Below are positions 1 through 13,552 of a DNA stretch of 64,000 nucleotides, one piece after another. Positions within the stretch are counted from its first letter, which is position 1; the number at the start of each line of letters is the position of its first letter. The position numbers and the translations under genes were made by a program. The notes beneath the pieces were generated by a model, which worked only from the letters and a program-made list of their open reading frames with translations, did no database searches and had not been told where the DNA came from. This DNA comes from Lonicera japonica (Eukaryota; Streptophyta; Magnoliopsida; Dipsacales; Caprifoliaceae), in contig CM038469.1 of NCBI GenBank assembly GCA_021464415.1, positions 16,160,501-16,224,500 on the forward strand, read 5' to 3'.

Positions 1-286
1 TTTTAATACAATTATGTGATGTCAATGCCGATGCAATTTATAATATAATATCTAGTTGTTCTTATTTTTTGTAGACCACACTTTTTTGACAATGGCATCA
101 TGTTACAACTTCATTGGCGGTCTTGAAAAGGAGAAAGATAATTAGGTCATCAAGGTGAGGATAACAAGGAAATGGTAGGTGATAAACACTGAGACAAACA
201 ACAACTTTATTTCAGTTGACATAATTCTACTAGACGAACATGTAAGCCCCCATTAAACTAAAAATAATGCTCAAAATATATGTATT
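1..286. other. AT-rich flank, nothing recognised
   Basis: No coding frame or repeat end is recognisable here. It is the left flank of the CACTA element, and its last three bases (ATT, 284-286) are the left copy of that element's target-site duplication. Confidence 0.5.
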
Positions 287-1615
287 CACTACAAGAAAAA
301 GGGCATTTTGTGACAAATATTTTTGTAACATCTCAAAAACTGTTACTAAAGACATTTATTTGTTGCGGATTTTAGTCCCGTCACAAATAAAGTTATTTGT
401 CACGGTTAGGTACATTCCCGTTATGAATAAGAAGTTATTTGCAACGGTTAAACATAAACCGTGACAAATAATCTCATTTGTCAGGGCTTAATAAGTTGCT
501 ACAAAAAATAATCTCATTTTAACTAATATTAAAAAAAAAGGAAAATAATTATATAAAAAAAATAGTTTTATTAAAACTTATAGTCAATTATCACTAAATA
601 TTACCAAATTTCAACCCATCTTTATCGTTATTAACATTTTAACTAATGCAAAATAATAAATTCTATATATTTTAAGCAATTATTTCTTATTCTTTCCTTA
701 ATCAATTAAATTAATAACTTTGACATAATTAAAGTTAAACATAACATATTGATCAAGTATTTTTTTAAAATATTTCAAATTAAAAATCCAATATTTTTTA
801 GTGTCTGAAATTATAAGTATTTTAGTTTTTTTTTAATTTGTAAATAATCACTATACCAAATTTTATAAGAAAACTAGTTATAATTTTAGCAATTCAATTA
901 GCCTCTTTTAATAGTTTAATAGTTTTAAAGCCTTTTTTTTATAAATATAAAAAAATATATTATATACTTGAGTATATCCTATTTCTAAATGGTAATGAAA
1001 AAATCTAATTTAAAATTGATACAAATGTCACATAGTTGAGTGTAAAAGTCCAATTTATTTGGATGTTCCAAATTGAGTATCTGAATTTTAGCGTATAATT
1101 CACTTAATCTCTTTTAATATTTTAATAGTTTTAAAGTCTTTTTATAATTTTTTTTAATATATTATATACTTAAGCATATCTTATTTCTAATTAGTAATGA
1201 AGAATCAAATTTTACAATGATACGAATGTCAGATGAATGGATTTGTGTAAAACACAAAAGATAAATAAAAAATAGCCTTAATTTTGTAATTATAAATTTA
1301 ATGATAGTGATTTTTTTTTTAAAAAAAAAAGCCTAAATACAAAATTTAAATAAGAAGAAGTATCCTTATCAAATTTGTGATTAAAATATGTCTATAAGTT
1401 TAAAAACTATGCTAGTAAGGTCAAAAAAAAAAAAAAAAACAAAAGAAAAGAAAGTAAAAGAAATTAAAAAGAATTAACTTTGAGAAAGAATTCATCCCCA
1501 AATTCGTTTCATCCGCTTAAAACCTCCTATATCCTGCTCCTCCCTCCCGCTCAAAACCCCTCCTCATCTCCATCACCACCTCTTCTCCATCGTAACTACC
1601 ACTGTCACTCTCCAC

Positions 1616-2144
1616 CAGGGGCGGAGCCACATGGGGACGAGGTGGGGCCATGGCCCCACCTGGACTATTTTGAAATTTTTAGAGAGTATAGGGGTCTATG
1701 TGTGGGAAGGGAAAGTTTAGGGCCATTGTGTGATTAGTTGAGAAGTTCAAGGTCAGAGGATGTTATTTTTGCAAAGCGGGGGGGGGGGGGGGTGGGTGTT
1801 TTGTGCATGGAGGGTTTTGTGCAATTAGCATTATAAGTTCAGGGTTTAAGTTTGTAATATATTAAGTTTTCACTTTTCTATTTTTTTTTCTGATTGATCC
1901 AGCCGTTTTTTACTACTTTTTTTTTTTTTTCTGAAATACAGTTTTCATTTTTTTTATTATATATCAAAAGATATTTCAAAATATATAATTAATTTTAGTA
2001 TATCGTTTCTAACTTTTTCGAAATATCGAAACAGAATGAAGAAGTATTTTAGTAAAAAATTGGTTTGTAAACATAATTATTGAATTTGATTTGACTTAAT
2101 TTTTTTTTGGCCCCCCCTAAAAATAATTTCTGGCTCCGCCACTG
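1616..2144. mobile_element. hAT-type non-autonomous element nested in the CACTA transposon
   Basis: The ends are CAGGGGCGGAGCCA and, inverted, CAGTGGCGGAGCCA. They are flanked by a perfect 8-bp duplication CTCTCCAC (1608-1615 and 2145-2152). CAG...CTG termini with 8-bp duplications are the hAT signature. The 529-bp body is non-coding, AT-rich, and includes a run of about 12 G near 1780. Removing it rejoins a C-rich stretch (about 1490-1615 with 2145-2275) that looks like an untranslated or captured gene region, so the hAT landed after that sequence was in place. Confidence 0.85.
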
Positions 2145-3064
2145 CTCTCCACCGTTGCTCACATCACTCAACACCATCACCACCGCCGATGCTCACGACC
2201 ACCGTTGTTCACTGATGAGGTTCTACCTCTAAATCCTTAGCCCTAACTGGCGAAATCCATTTTCATGTAAGCCCCCTTCTCTCTCTCTCTCTCTCAATAT
2301 ATATATATAATTAGTTTAAAATTAAGAGTATGTGTTATTAGGGTTTAGTTTCAAGAGTAATTAATGGAAAAATTAAGAGTATGTGTAATTACTGTTTATA
2401 TCTTGTTTGGAATGTTTAAAATTCATATTTACCCCGTGTTAGAGCTAGATTTTAAAAAAAAATTATTAGCTCAAGGAAAATTGGTAATATGTAGAACTAA
2501 GAATCTATACAACATCAGCATATTACACTCTCCAATAAAATTAATGTACACTAACAGAAGATGGGAAAATTGGAAAATCCTGAACACCAAGTTAATGTCT
2601 AATAACTTACCATTGATGTAAACCTCTAACAAGTTGTTTTGGTGTCTTAAATCGCGCAATAGATCCTAGCTCATTCTGAACATTCACATGTGAATGCTTA
2701 AAAGGTAAACATACTCAGGTGTACTATTTTAAAGTAAGCCGTTGTTGGTGAACATAATTGAATTTCAACTGAGGAAAAGTACAAGAATAAATGATTAACA
2801 GAATCTCCTATGTACAGATACTTTAAATTTGCTAAAAATAATTTTGTTTTTAATATAGAAAGGGGAGAGAGAATCTTTTGTTGTTGATCTTAGTTTTGTT
2901 TTATTTTCTGTAAGCTATTTTATGTTACTTAGCTATCCATTAAACTTGCTAGATAGATAAGAAAGTGTCTTCTTTAAGGAACATACAACAAGATTTTATC
3001 TAAGATTGTAATTGCATTTTGCTGTATATTCTGGCATAATTTATTTTCTTCTTTGAATTCGCAG
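2145..3064. other. CACTA interior, possible captured leader and intron
   Basis: 2145-2275 is rich in CAC and CCG triplets, unlike its AT-rich surroundings, followed by CT and AT microsatellites near 2280-2310. The rest resembles intron sequence and ends in a good splice acceptor just before the SPX-MFS-like exon at 3065. It may be genomic sequence captured with that exon. I recognise no protein here. Confidence 0.35.
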
Positions 3065-3360
3065 TTTGGGATTTGCTAGGGCAGTTAACAGACATTATAT
3101 CAATGATTGTGTACCACTTAAAATATGCATGTAGGCTTCAACAGGTTTTATTAGTGCCAACGCTCTTGGAATGGCATGTGCACTTGCGGGTTTACTTTAA
3201 ATTAATTTTAAGATCTAGAAGATCACCTTCAAACAAAATACCTTGCCCAGTTGGGTTATGGCTGTGGCGTGGTTATTTTATTTACTGTGGTTGTCTATTT
3301 CATTTAAGGAACCTTCTCGAGATAATGAGGAGGAGAATAAACCAAAACAATCTAATTTTG
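3065..3360 (+). pseudogene. Captured exon of an SPX-MFS (PHT5/VPT-type) phosphate transporter gene
   Basis: Conceptual translation gives the pieces RAVNRHYINDCVPLKI, GFISANALGMAC and NTLPSWVMAVAWLFYLLW, then ISFKEPSRDNEEE. This order is characteristic of the transmembrane core of plant SPX-MFS proteins, the vacuolar phosphate transporters of the PHT5/VPT group. The fragment is bounded by a TTCGCAG acceptor and a GGTAGGT donor, so it came from unspliced genomic DNA. It is dead: a one-base frame shift near 3075, TAG at 3132-3134 (where the family usually has Gln), TAA at 3198-3200, TAG at 3216-3218, and loss of about two residues in the GMAC-ALAGLL segment. No SPX domain or other MFS exons were recognised. 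It lies wholly inside the CACTA element, so gene capture is the simplest reading. Confidence 0.82.
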
Positions 3361-5280
3361 GTAGGTTTATTTCCATCTTACTACTTATTTTAGTTTTTAT
3401 TCTGCAATTTTGTGGTCAAAGAATTTAGTGTTAGTTGTTAACATCAATCTAGCTACACTACTTTTTGTGATTATAAATTATTCTTCTTCTTAAAACTTTT
3501 CAAAAGTGGGTCACTTTTCCTTATCTTTGAAAGGTCTGTAGTTCCCTTTCTTTTACAATTTTACCCCCTGAATTTTTTTTTCGGGAATTGCATTGGTTAA
3601 GAATAAAATCCTAGCTTCCTCCTCTCAATCTCACGTGTATAAAACAAAATTTTGATTTCTAATTGGTATAATAGTTAATGCCTTAAATTAAAATTTCAGT
3701 ATAGTATAATATTAATCTTTTGTTTTGTTTGTCCTCCTAGCAGTTAATCTTAGTTATTTTTACTTTATGTTGGCTTTTCAAGCTACAAGAATTGGCTACA
3801 TGCTGTACTAATTTTACAGTCTAGAAAGGTGACGGAAGTGCCTCATATTTTTAGCATTGTAAGTTTCTCATGGTATGTTTATTCAAAAAATAAAATAAAA
3901 AATTCTCTCTACTGCCTCATCTGAACTATAAACCAAAAAGTATGTATATCTATCAACTTAAGAATCAATAAAGATTGTCTCTTAAAAATCCTAAAGTCAA
4001 AATGCGACTATCTATTAACTTGAGATGCAGAGGATTTCTCTGATCCTTGGAAAAACTTTTACATGTTTAGTACCTGAGAAAGCAAAACTTTGAGCGGTTA
4101 GAATTATTTATGATTGGCAGTGCAATATAGAGGGGCTTTGGCAATATATTTGCAACACGTCATGAGTGTGTTGATTTGGAATAGTAGAATACAAGTTTAC
4201 TAGCCAATGAAATAACAATTTATTGTATTATTTCTCAGGTATTTATTAACCAAGATCACCTAGCTATAATGCCTTTTTAACTGAAAAATAAGTTATTAGC
4301 TTTTGATCATTAAGAAGTGTAAAAAAAAATACAGGATCACCTAGTTATAATTACACGCTTATTATAATTTATGTTATGCAATATGTACAAATTAATAGAA
4401 TTTATAAATTATATTTATGTTGAAGCATTGTAAAGTTGATTACGTCTATACTAATTATACAAGAACACCAAAAGCATAGTTACATGCTTATTATAATTTT
4501 TGTGAATATTATTGGGTGTTTTAAACTAAAGTTGCTTTACACTTTTATCAATTGGCCAGTTAGGAATAAATCGTACTCTAGTTTATTTTACATTTATAGT
4601 TTGTGTCTTACATCTATACTAAATAGTTTAGAATATATTTTTCATAAACTAAACTGTAAATGCGTAGGTTCCTACTTCATCAAGTGTTCATCGCCCAGAT
4701 CTTAAAGAAGACGGAAGCTTTTCTCGGGAGGTTATGAGAACTCTGTTATTATTGTGTTGCTTCTACATATTTTCAGCTATTGATGGGATTCGATGTGCGT
4801 AATTGGTAAATAGGAATGTATTCTTTTTTTCTAAGATGTTGCAAATCTTAATTTAAGCTATTTAATGCCTAAAATCTAGTTTCTTTTATGTTTCAGGATA
4901 TGAATGAAGATGAATGAAGGTTGCGCAAGCTATGATGGCTTTCTTTTTGGAAAAAAGTTCAAATGATAGACAATGGCTTTGTTTGTTTTAAATTATATTC
5001 TATGCACCATTCTTAAAATTTGGACTGATATTGGGCAATATACTATATTTCTTGGTGCGCAATACTTTTTGATACTATATTTTGGTTTGGTTGAACTATA
5101 TGTAATGGATATTATTTGGTTTGACTTTATTTAGTTTGCTTTATTGGTATTTAATCGGTTTGATGGAATTGAATGTGGTTTGATGTAATTGAATGGTTGT
5201 ATTTCTCTTTATATATTAATAATAAACGGGTTCCAAATATCAATCAGACTAGGTAGCAATGGTGCGACGCTGTTGAACAC
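3361..5280. other. CACTA interior without recognisable genes
   Basis: AT-rich sequence with no transposase-like frame. Short exon-like stretches (for example 4680-4740) could be further captured sequence, but I cannot match them to a family. Confidence 0.4.
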
Positions 5281-5687
5281 TTTTTTGTGACGGCTAATAT
5301 GTGCTGCAACAAATAGTACAATGTTAGTTTGTAACAAAAATAAGCCGTCACAAATACAAGAATAAGTGTCGGACAAAGTTGAGTAATTGTAACGGGTGTG
5401 GTCGCCACAATAACAATATAAGTAGCACTTTTGACCGTCACAAATAGTCCGTGACAATAAATTGATAAAAATGACACATTTTTTGTGACACCGAGAAAAC
5501 CGTCACAAATTTATTACAAAAAGCATTTGTGTCGGCATTTTGCCGTTACCGAGTTTTTGAGACGCCCCTGCCTTGTAACACATGAAAAACCGTCATAAAG
5601 CCGTCACAAATACGTTTTTGTGACGGAAATTGACCATTTGTGACGGTTTTGCACCTGTCACAAAAGGCCCTTTTTCTTGTAGTGATT

Positions 5688-6647
5688 AAAAAGACTAAAA
5701 AATATCTTTTATTTATAGCGAGAGCAGATACATGCATTTATATGGAGTAAATGGCTTCCCAAATTTAACCACTTGTTAGAGGAAGGAATCATATATGAAA
5801 TATCAAATTTTGTAGTCGTAAGTAACAAAGCTAAATTCAAAGTGGTTGGATACACTATATGATCAATTTCTTACCTGTAACTATGGTCAAAAAATTAAAT
5901 GAGTCCGATTGTAGCATACCACTTCATCATTTTGAATTTATGCAATTTGAAAATGCACATTTGCACTGTAACAATGATGAACAACTTTTAGGTAGCGCAT
6001 TTTTGGAAATAGGACCATTAAATTGAACATCACACTTTGGGTAGATAAAGCTAATGAAATAAATGAAGATTTATGCTAGATGAGTTTAGAAATATTGGTT
6101 TGTATTATTACATCGACAATTGTCAAATTGTATAAAGGTAACATAACATTCATATAAATAATGTACAATAAAGTAGCTATATTAATGCAAAATTTAAATT
6201 ATACACTTACTAACAAAAAATAGAGGCCAATATTCTTTGTTTACAACAAATGCGAGCAAGATATACATCAATCTTGACAGCTTAGAGGTGAATGACTTTA
6301 AACAAAAGTATGAACTTTATAGCTTAGAATTAATGTTTTATAGCATTACAAATTTTAAAAATATTTTTTGATAATATGAATTTATGAATAACAATAAATT
6401 CAAGGAAACCAAGTATGTTAAGAAGATGGAGCTACCACAAGCAATCACACAACTGATGGAGCTAAGCATATCCCAAAGAAAAACATTAAGTGAAACAATG
6501 TCTTTGTAATCCAACTCCAACTCCAATTTCAAAGTATATATATATATAGTAATACTACCTAATAATAAATTACATTTCAAAATAATAAAACTAAACATTA
6601 AATTTAACAATAAAAAATTAATCAAATTGTAGGAAATCGTTGTGACC
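5688..6647. other. Intergenic AT-rich stretch, nothing recognised
   Basis: It lies between the CACTA element and the solo LTR. Apart from a short TA microsatellite near 6536-6549, I see no coding frame, terminal repeat or RNA gene. Confidence 0.5.
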
Positions 6648-6652
6648 TCACA

Positions 6653-8378
6653 TGTAACACCCCGTTCGTCCTTTCCACCACATTTGCCTTCATACGTTTG
6701 CAATTTTCACCTTGGGTGGTGAAATCAGGATTTATGAAGATTTGTAGCATTGTAGCACCCTACATCAGTTGTATTAGTATTCTTAGACTAGTGTGAGTGA
6801 TCGTTTAGTAATTCGGGTGGTCCGAGTCGATTTTGGCTTGTAAATCGTAAGTTTATGGCCTTACGCAATTTCTTGTTTTTCACTAACTTTGAGCCTTCGT
6901 AACTTCTTCCTCTCTAATCCGATTTGGTCTCTGTTTGCGCCTATGTCTAGATTTCATACCATTCTACAACCTTCGTGTTTTGACCGAAAGCCAATTCGCA
7001 CTCCTCGTTGGTTAAGACAGGGTCCAAAGTAGGCCCATCGCTAAAATCTGGTCATTTTCGAAAATTTTATGGCAAAGAGCTGTCTTCTTTGAATTTCTGG
7101 GAATTATTTGTCTACAATTTGAGGACACTTCCTCTTAGGAAGTTTTAGAGCTTTGAATTATCTTTCCGTAGATATAAAGATCACCCCAATCCGAGTTCCG
7201 AGCAAGGAGTTATGACCAAAATACCAACAGTGGTCAGTGCAGTCAAAACAAAAGCTTGGACAAAATGTTTATGGGACCGATCCCAGAAACATAGGATCGA
7301 TTCTAGACCCCTGTGTGTCGAATTTTAACCCATTTTCTCACTACTTATCAACACCAAACACCACCACTCAACCCACACACCACACCACCACCCCAAGAGA
7401 GTTCTAGAGAGGGAAAGTGAGTGATTCTTGAGGATTTTGATGATTTATTCATCATAAACCAAGATTTGAGCCCTAATTCTACACCTATATGACTATTCAT
7501 CATCTTCTTCCTCTCTCATCCACCATTGGAGCTTAGAGGCAAGTTAGGGTTTTGTGGTTCGGAGTCTACGCATCCTCAACTTCGAGATTTAGCTTCTCTA
7601 AGGTGGGAACACTAATACCTAAACTCTATTTTAACTTATTACATGTTATGTTAGAGATTGATATACAAATTGGGGATTTTCTTCAAAAACCATAGGTTGT
7701 ACGCATGTTCGTGGGGTTGGGTTTGATAAATCCTCAATTGGTGATATATATTGATGGGTTATTGCATATATTATGTATTTTGAGCATTTAATGCATGTTT
7801 TTACTCATATACCTAAAGCTTTATAAAGAACCCATCGCATACACATATGTTAAACTTAGAAATTGGGGTTTTTGGGTGTTGTACACAAATGATGGTTGGT
7901 TAGGGGTCGTTAACACTAGAAATACACATATATGCCTATAGTTGTAATTGTTGGATAAAATCTATGGTGTCTACACTAAAAATCCGTTAGGGCGGAGTAA
8001 TACGCAACATACTTTAAGTCTAGCGCCTTGTGTAAAGCATGATAGGTACTGGTGACATGAGTACGACCTTGATACTCCTTGATGATGTCATAAACACACT
8101 TTGGCAGGACTTCAATTGCTATGGCCACATATACATACATAGCTTAGTGCGCTGTATGGACACCGGTTAGACTAGAAATAAGATAGTTAAGGTCTAACTT
8201 GATATTGTGAATAGAATACTACCATTGAAGACAAACGACCCTAGCTTTACACACATAGGACCATTAATGATCTAAATTGTCTTAGTATGAGAATGACCAT
8301 GTACTGATAGGCCCATGTATGATTGCATGAATATATATATATATATGTGTGTGTGTGATTGCATGGGTGATTGCATGA

Positions 8379-8409
<31 letters not shown>

Positions 8410-10083
8410 ATTGATGAGACGAATGGCTTGAATATGATAAATTATTTCTATATATTGTGTAAGTCATTGATTGGATCATATGTTTATATAAATGTAATGG
8501 TGAGAAGACAATAGTCATCTTTAAAGATTAGGGCCTGAATTTGGGACACAGTTTCCTGAGTGCAAGACTCGAAATCGTGCACGGAAACGAACGGGAGGCC
8601 TTTCTACCGCGAGGGTGAAAGGCCAATAAATGCAGACCTGGTGACGCTCGGATGACCATTGGTGTTATGATTAAACATTAAGAATACATAAACTAATGGG
8701 AGGCAATGCTGCTGTGTGGGTGAAAGGCCACGAAACGCAAATGGAACGAACGGGAGGCCCTGCTGCCGCGTGGGTGAAAGGCCATGAAATGCAGATCGAA
8801 TTGGAAAACTATTAGTATCATTGTGATTGCCGAGATTATATTGATCATTGAAATACACGTGGTAGATTATTGAGAATAAAGAAATTATGTCTCGAATGAC
8901 ATTGACATGACTCGAATCCGGATGTGATGTGATGGTGATCTTAATAACTGTTATTATATTATATCTTGTATGTTTTATAAGTATGGTCCTGATATCTCGT
9001 GAATAACATAAGAATGGACTCGTAGATTATGATATGAATTATAATACACGTAGAGACGTATTGGCCATCATAATGAACTAACACGTTAAGTGGAAAGAAT
9101 TAGCAGTTATCAAATCCTTAGAGGATATATGTGTGGTCAAGGGAATACATGTAGTTATGAGATTAGTTGGCCTGATCATTAATGTACTATAATTAGAAAG
9201 GAAATAATGATTAGTTGGCTGATAAGTACTACTTACAATATGGGTACCGAAAAGCATAGTTGAGTGTATTATCACACTTGAGAGCGAGTACATCGTAGCA
9301 TGGAAAATCTTAGGAAGATAGCATTGCAATCATATGACCTTAGACTAATGATTTCCTGGTAATATGGATATACGTAGGAGGCTTACCTTGTGAAGGGCCT
9401 AGGGATGGTATTAGTTAGTCAGGAAGTCATTATCCGGTGGCTAGGATAAAATTCCTAGTGAGGTTCGATATGTACTTAGGTGTGAACTGCATTGCATGAC
9501 GTGGTTTTTAAACTATGGTATTAAAGGTAAAGTACTTATTTTCTATTAAAACCTATATAGTTCCCACTGAGCCCGAATTTGGCTCGTCCTAATTTTTAAA
9601 CAGTTTTGCAGGTCAAGCTCGGGATTGGCACATGGTACTCTTTCTTAGGAAGCCTCTGATGTCCATGGATCTTTCCAAGTCCTTTTTAATAAGGACTGTT
9701 GTATATATAGATACAGTTTCGGTCATGTAACATGTAAATGGTTTTATTGTAAACTTGTATTAAAAAGGGGTTTTCATATGTGGAGTAGTTTTAATTGTGG
9801 ATTGTAACTTTTGTTTGATGGGAATATTCTTGTTTGAAAATGGTTTTTTTTGTGTTACCAATTGTAAGCAATTGGTTTTGATTTTTAACAGGGCGGTTTG
9901 CAATATAATTAAATTTCACATGCCGAAATTTTCTGAAACAGGATTTTCTGTGACCACATTTTATTAAAGAAAAGTTTTTGGAAAGTTGAGATTTTATTAA
10001 TACTAACCCGCCGTCACGCATGGCATTCGTGATTAACCGGATTCTGGAAGTGAAAACCTCAAAATGGGATTTGGGACGTTACA
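6653..10083 (+). mobile_element. Solo LTR, about 3.4 kb, probably Ty3/gypsy chromovirus type
   Basis: It begins TGTAACACCCCG, ends GGGACGTTACA, and is flanked by a perfect 5-bp duplication TCACA (6648-6652 and 10084-10088). No tRNA primer site, polypurine tract or gag/pol frame lies inside, so it reads as one LTR left by recombination rather than a full element. Internally, 8588-8800 holds three diverged copies of a GC-rich motif (ACGGGAGGC ... GGGTGAAAGGCC), and 8336-8412 holds twin AT/GT microsatellites. The second related LTR at 34030-37544 aligns over much of its length and has the same orientation. Very long LTRs of this kind are typical of Tekay/Del chromoviruses; that lineage is inferred from length and layout only. 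Confidence 0.82.
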
Positions 10084-10088
10084 TCACA

Positions 10089-12394
10089 TGCTACATTCAC
10101 TGGAATAAATGGACTTGCCGTTTGGTATTACATCTCCTGTCATGCATGTAATAAAAAAAATACAAAACATACTAGAAGGTTTTTACTGTGACATTTGCAA
10201 GAGTATATCAAAATTTTCAAAACCTCAGTAAAGTAATTACTTACAAATGTTATTGCTTCTTTTTCCAAATAAAATTTTAAAAATATAAATATATTGCATC
10301 CTTTTTCTTAGATACCACCTAAAAGTCTATGTTAAAGATAAAATTGCATCAATTACATTCAAAATTTTCAACCAACTCGCATATAAGATACTTCAAGTAT
10401 CAGTGACAGACCTTTGCATGCAAAAAGAAAAAGGTAATTTACTTATGTTCATTTACAACTGGAAAAAAAAGTAAAAAAATAAGAAGTAAACTTTAGTTTT
10501 TGTTGAATTTAATTTACTATTCATACTCATATTTATAACTAAAATGATATACTAACTCTTATTATGTTCTAACAAAACAAAAAATCTAGGGAAAGAATGA
10601 AGAAATCTTGCTCGATAAATTGCAGTCAATTATTGGGAAGAGCTTTACTTTATGTGGGTGGCCAAAAATTTGGTCGGTCCCACAGAGATAATATTCTTCG
10701 TGAGTATGAATGCACCGTTAGTAGTATGAGAGGTAAGACAACGATATTTTGTTTGTAGGTAAGTTCTTCCAGTGATTTTCAAATCTACTGGCAGTACATC
10801 ATCTTTTTGCGTGTTTATGTTTTTATTGCTTTAACAATGGAGTTAGGAATAAAAAGACAAATTACCAGCTTTTACTATATCTTACTCTCTCTTCCTCTCT
10901 TTTCCACTCTCTTCCTTTGTAATAGAAATCGATTCCCCCTCCTTGAGCTATCCTTTTTTATTAATATATGTCTAGAATTAGGGTTGCAATGCTCAATTGG
11001 GTTGCATGATTAAAAGACAGTCGGGGTAGGACGTGAGTCCTCTTGCATTAATTGTCAAATGATTTGCATTAAAGACCGGTTACTTTTACATCACATAGAT
11101 GTTAGGAATTGGTGGCTGTGTTCAACACGAGCGGATGAGAAGCAGTGGGGGTAAGTGACTTCCATCACAAGTTGGTGACTAAGCACGTATTCCTCTTAAT
11201 GAATAAAGTTTTGTCACATCATTCCGCACGTTCTCTACCTTATTGAGCATGTTGGTCACGTTATTTGGCTGATATCGAGGTGTGCCGAGTTCCTATCCTT
11301 CTCAGCGGGAAGCCGACTTTAGCGCCCAAATGCCTCCTCGTTGACCCTTCGACTAATGCACCACCAAATCGGATTTGGTTCGTGGGCCTTAAAGTGTTAG
11401 GCTGATCCAGTAATTCAATAATAATTTTATATCCCCTCACTTTCCAATTAAAATGATATTCATTCAATTTAAGGCGTAGTCAAGAGAATTACATAATGAC
11501 AAGCATATTCTTAAAACTCTCCGATTAAAATTTAAAAATTTTGTCCCACAGAGAAAAAGGTCAGTTATTCTACTTAATATAAATGTACAAGTATATACAA
11601 ATTAAATTCAAAAAGTACATATTTATGTGCATGATGGGAAAAGAAATGATATAAGATAATAGATGTAATTCTCCCTCGAAGAAATCAACATCTTCAAATT
11701 CACAAGACAAACATCGGGATTACTGCAAGCGTAATAGCAATGAGAAGGAAGACTAGAAGATAGAGAGACCGGCAAAATGAATTGCGGTCTACGAAGTAAA
11801 CCTATCTTATTATAATGCCAAAAATTAACAACCCACGTATATATTTTAACACATACTATGTTATTATAATTATGTGCAGGAAAGCATACATCGACCATAA
11901 ATGAAGTCCAATCATCATTACAAAATTCATCACTTAACATATTTAATTATCTAACGTAATTGTATCCAAAATTCTATGGATAATACAAACTACAACAATA
12001 ATTAGTCTCTTATTTGTTAATTTTTATTAGTTAACTAAATCAGTGAAAAAAATGTACTAGTTAGACTACGAATTCATAGTTGTATGTCATATATTTCATA
12101 ATTTAGATGTAAATTTTATACTACATAATATTTTCTACGCTTAACATTACGTTTACCTATTTATTAAATACACTTTAAAATTAATAATATTAAAATTTTT
12201 TTTTACGTACAATCACTATAAATAATCTTCATAAAAACAAATAAACTAACCTTTCATTATATTTACATAATTATTTTACAAAATAAAACCCTTAAAAAAA
12301 TATATATATATATATAATATAATATAATTTTAAAAAATTATAGACCGCTTGTGCATTCACCAATTACAAAACTAGTTCTATACATAACAAGAAT
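10089..12394. other. Intergenic stretch without recognised genes
   Basis: AT-rich sequence with short spurious frames only. A less AT-rich patch at about 11020-11420 looks like decayed repeat sequence, but I find no terminal repeats or protein similarity. A TA microsatellite lies near 12300-12320. Confidence 0.45.
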
Positions 12395-12993
12395 TAGGGG
12401 TGGGGAAATATACCATTTGTATCAGACTAATCCGTACCAAATCGAACCAATACCAAATTGTACCGAAAATTTGGTAATGGTATAATACCAATTGGTATTG
12501 TACCATACCGAATTACTTTGATACGGCACTGGTATTCATATTAATTACCGATGGTATACCGAGCCGTACCATATCAATACCAAATACTAAATAAATACCA
12601 AATTACCAATATTCCACAATTAGATATAGATGAAGTTAGATGAACGATCTAGATTGTTAACAATCTCATTCTCTCTTTATACCCATTTCAGCTCTAAATC
12701 AGATAGCAATTCTCGTTTCATATAAATATTTCATTTAAACAAATTTTGTCGGTTCATTTTAATACTGTTTAGTTCATTTAAATCGTTTCACTAAGTATGC
12801 ACTCGAACTTTGACATATATAATATCTATCGATAATGAGAAGATGTTGGTTTTTGTTTTCTTTCACAATAGGCTATAGAGGTGTATAGTCTCAACAGATG
12901 ATGTCAAGTAAAGGAAATAAATTAGAGCGTCGTAAGTTTTATTCTGAATTTGGAAACCTAGTTGGTTGAGTGGGACTAGGATATATAAATTTT

Positions 12994-13037
<44 letters not shown>

Positions 13038-13550
13038 ATATTTTGCAATTCTGCTTAATTGTAGGGGTTTAAGTTCTTCATCATCCTTTTAGTTTTGAGA
13101 ACATTGTCCCAATTTATTTAAACCATTTGAATTATGATGGCTCCATTTACTTAATCGGTTTGCATTACGATAAATATGAGCCATCATAGTAATAACACAT
13201 TTTTATCTGTTTAGTAATTTAGTTTATTTTTTTAGGCAATAAAGTGCAAAGATGTAAATATTAACAAATCATGTCTAATTCTTTTTCAGAAAATTTTAGT
13301 TAAATTTAGGTTTGAGCTAAGTTAGCCTATGTTTTACATTACTTAACAATAATAAATTATTTTGTAAATCAGTTAAATTCAAAAAATACAGTTAAATTCA
13401 AAAAAAATCTTTTTTATTTACAAGATTGATTTTTTGGTAATTTACCGTACCAAACTGTATCATACCGATATTTCAGTATGCCAAAATTCGGTATACCGAA
13501 AGTTTGGTATGGTAATAATAATAAATTTCAGTATACCAATTTTTTAATAT
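12395..13550. mobile_element. hAT-like element fragment with GGTAT/GGTAC-rich subterminal repeats
   Basis: The left boundary resembles a hAT end (TAGGGGTGGGGAAATA). It is followed by a dense set of short palindromic motifs of the GGTAT-ATACC and GGTAC-GTACC type (12410-12610). A second such set occurs at 13437-13550 and stops where the Helitron begins. A (TA)n tract lies at about 12995-13025. I could not find the right terminus or a target duplication, so the far end may have been lost or moved by the Helitron. A related fragment at 38930-39124 ends in TTTCCCACCCTTA, the expected complement of this left end. Confidence 0.5.
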
Positions 13551-13552
13551 AA

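Larger units (their letters stand above)
287..5684. mobile_element. CACTA (En/Spm-type) transposon, non-autonomous, carrying gene fragments
   Basis: Seen: the left end reads CACTACAAGAAAAAGGGC and the right end is its exact inverse (GCCCTTTTTCTTGTAGTG). A 3-bp direct repeat ATT flanks it (284-286 and 5685-5687), which is the diagnostic size for the superfamily. Both subterminal regions are crowded with a decamer of the type TTTGTGACGG or its complement: about three degenerate copies in 290-480 and at least seven in 5280-5660. Such motifs are known binding sites for CACTA transposases. No frame resembling TNPD or TNPA transposase is visible in the 5.4 kb, so it probably needs help from elsewhere. 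Inside are a hAT-type element (1616-2144) and an SPX-MFS gene fragment (3065-3360). The identical ends suggest recent activity. Orientation is not assigned. Confidence 0.93.

Noticed and set aside
1480..1737. 85-residue frame rich in Pro, Ser and His
   Set aside because: It crosses the left boundary of the hAT-type element at 1616 and has low-complexity composition, so it cannot be one gene.
8282..8518. 78-residue frame with repeated Thr-His and Tyr-Ile
   Set aside because: It is produced by AT/GT microsatellites inside the solo LTR.
11623..11940. 105-residue minus-strand frame
   Set aside because: No domain is recognisable, it is AT-rich, and there is no codon or splice context. Treated as chance.
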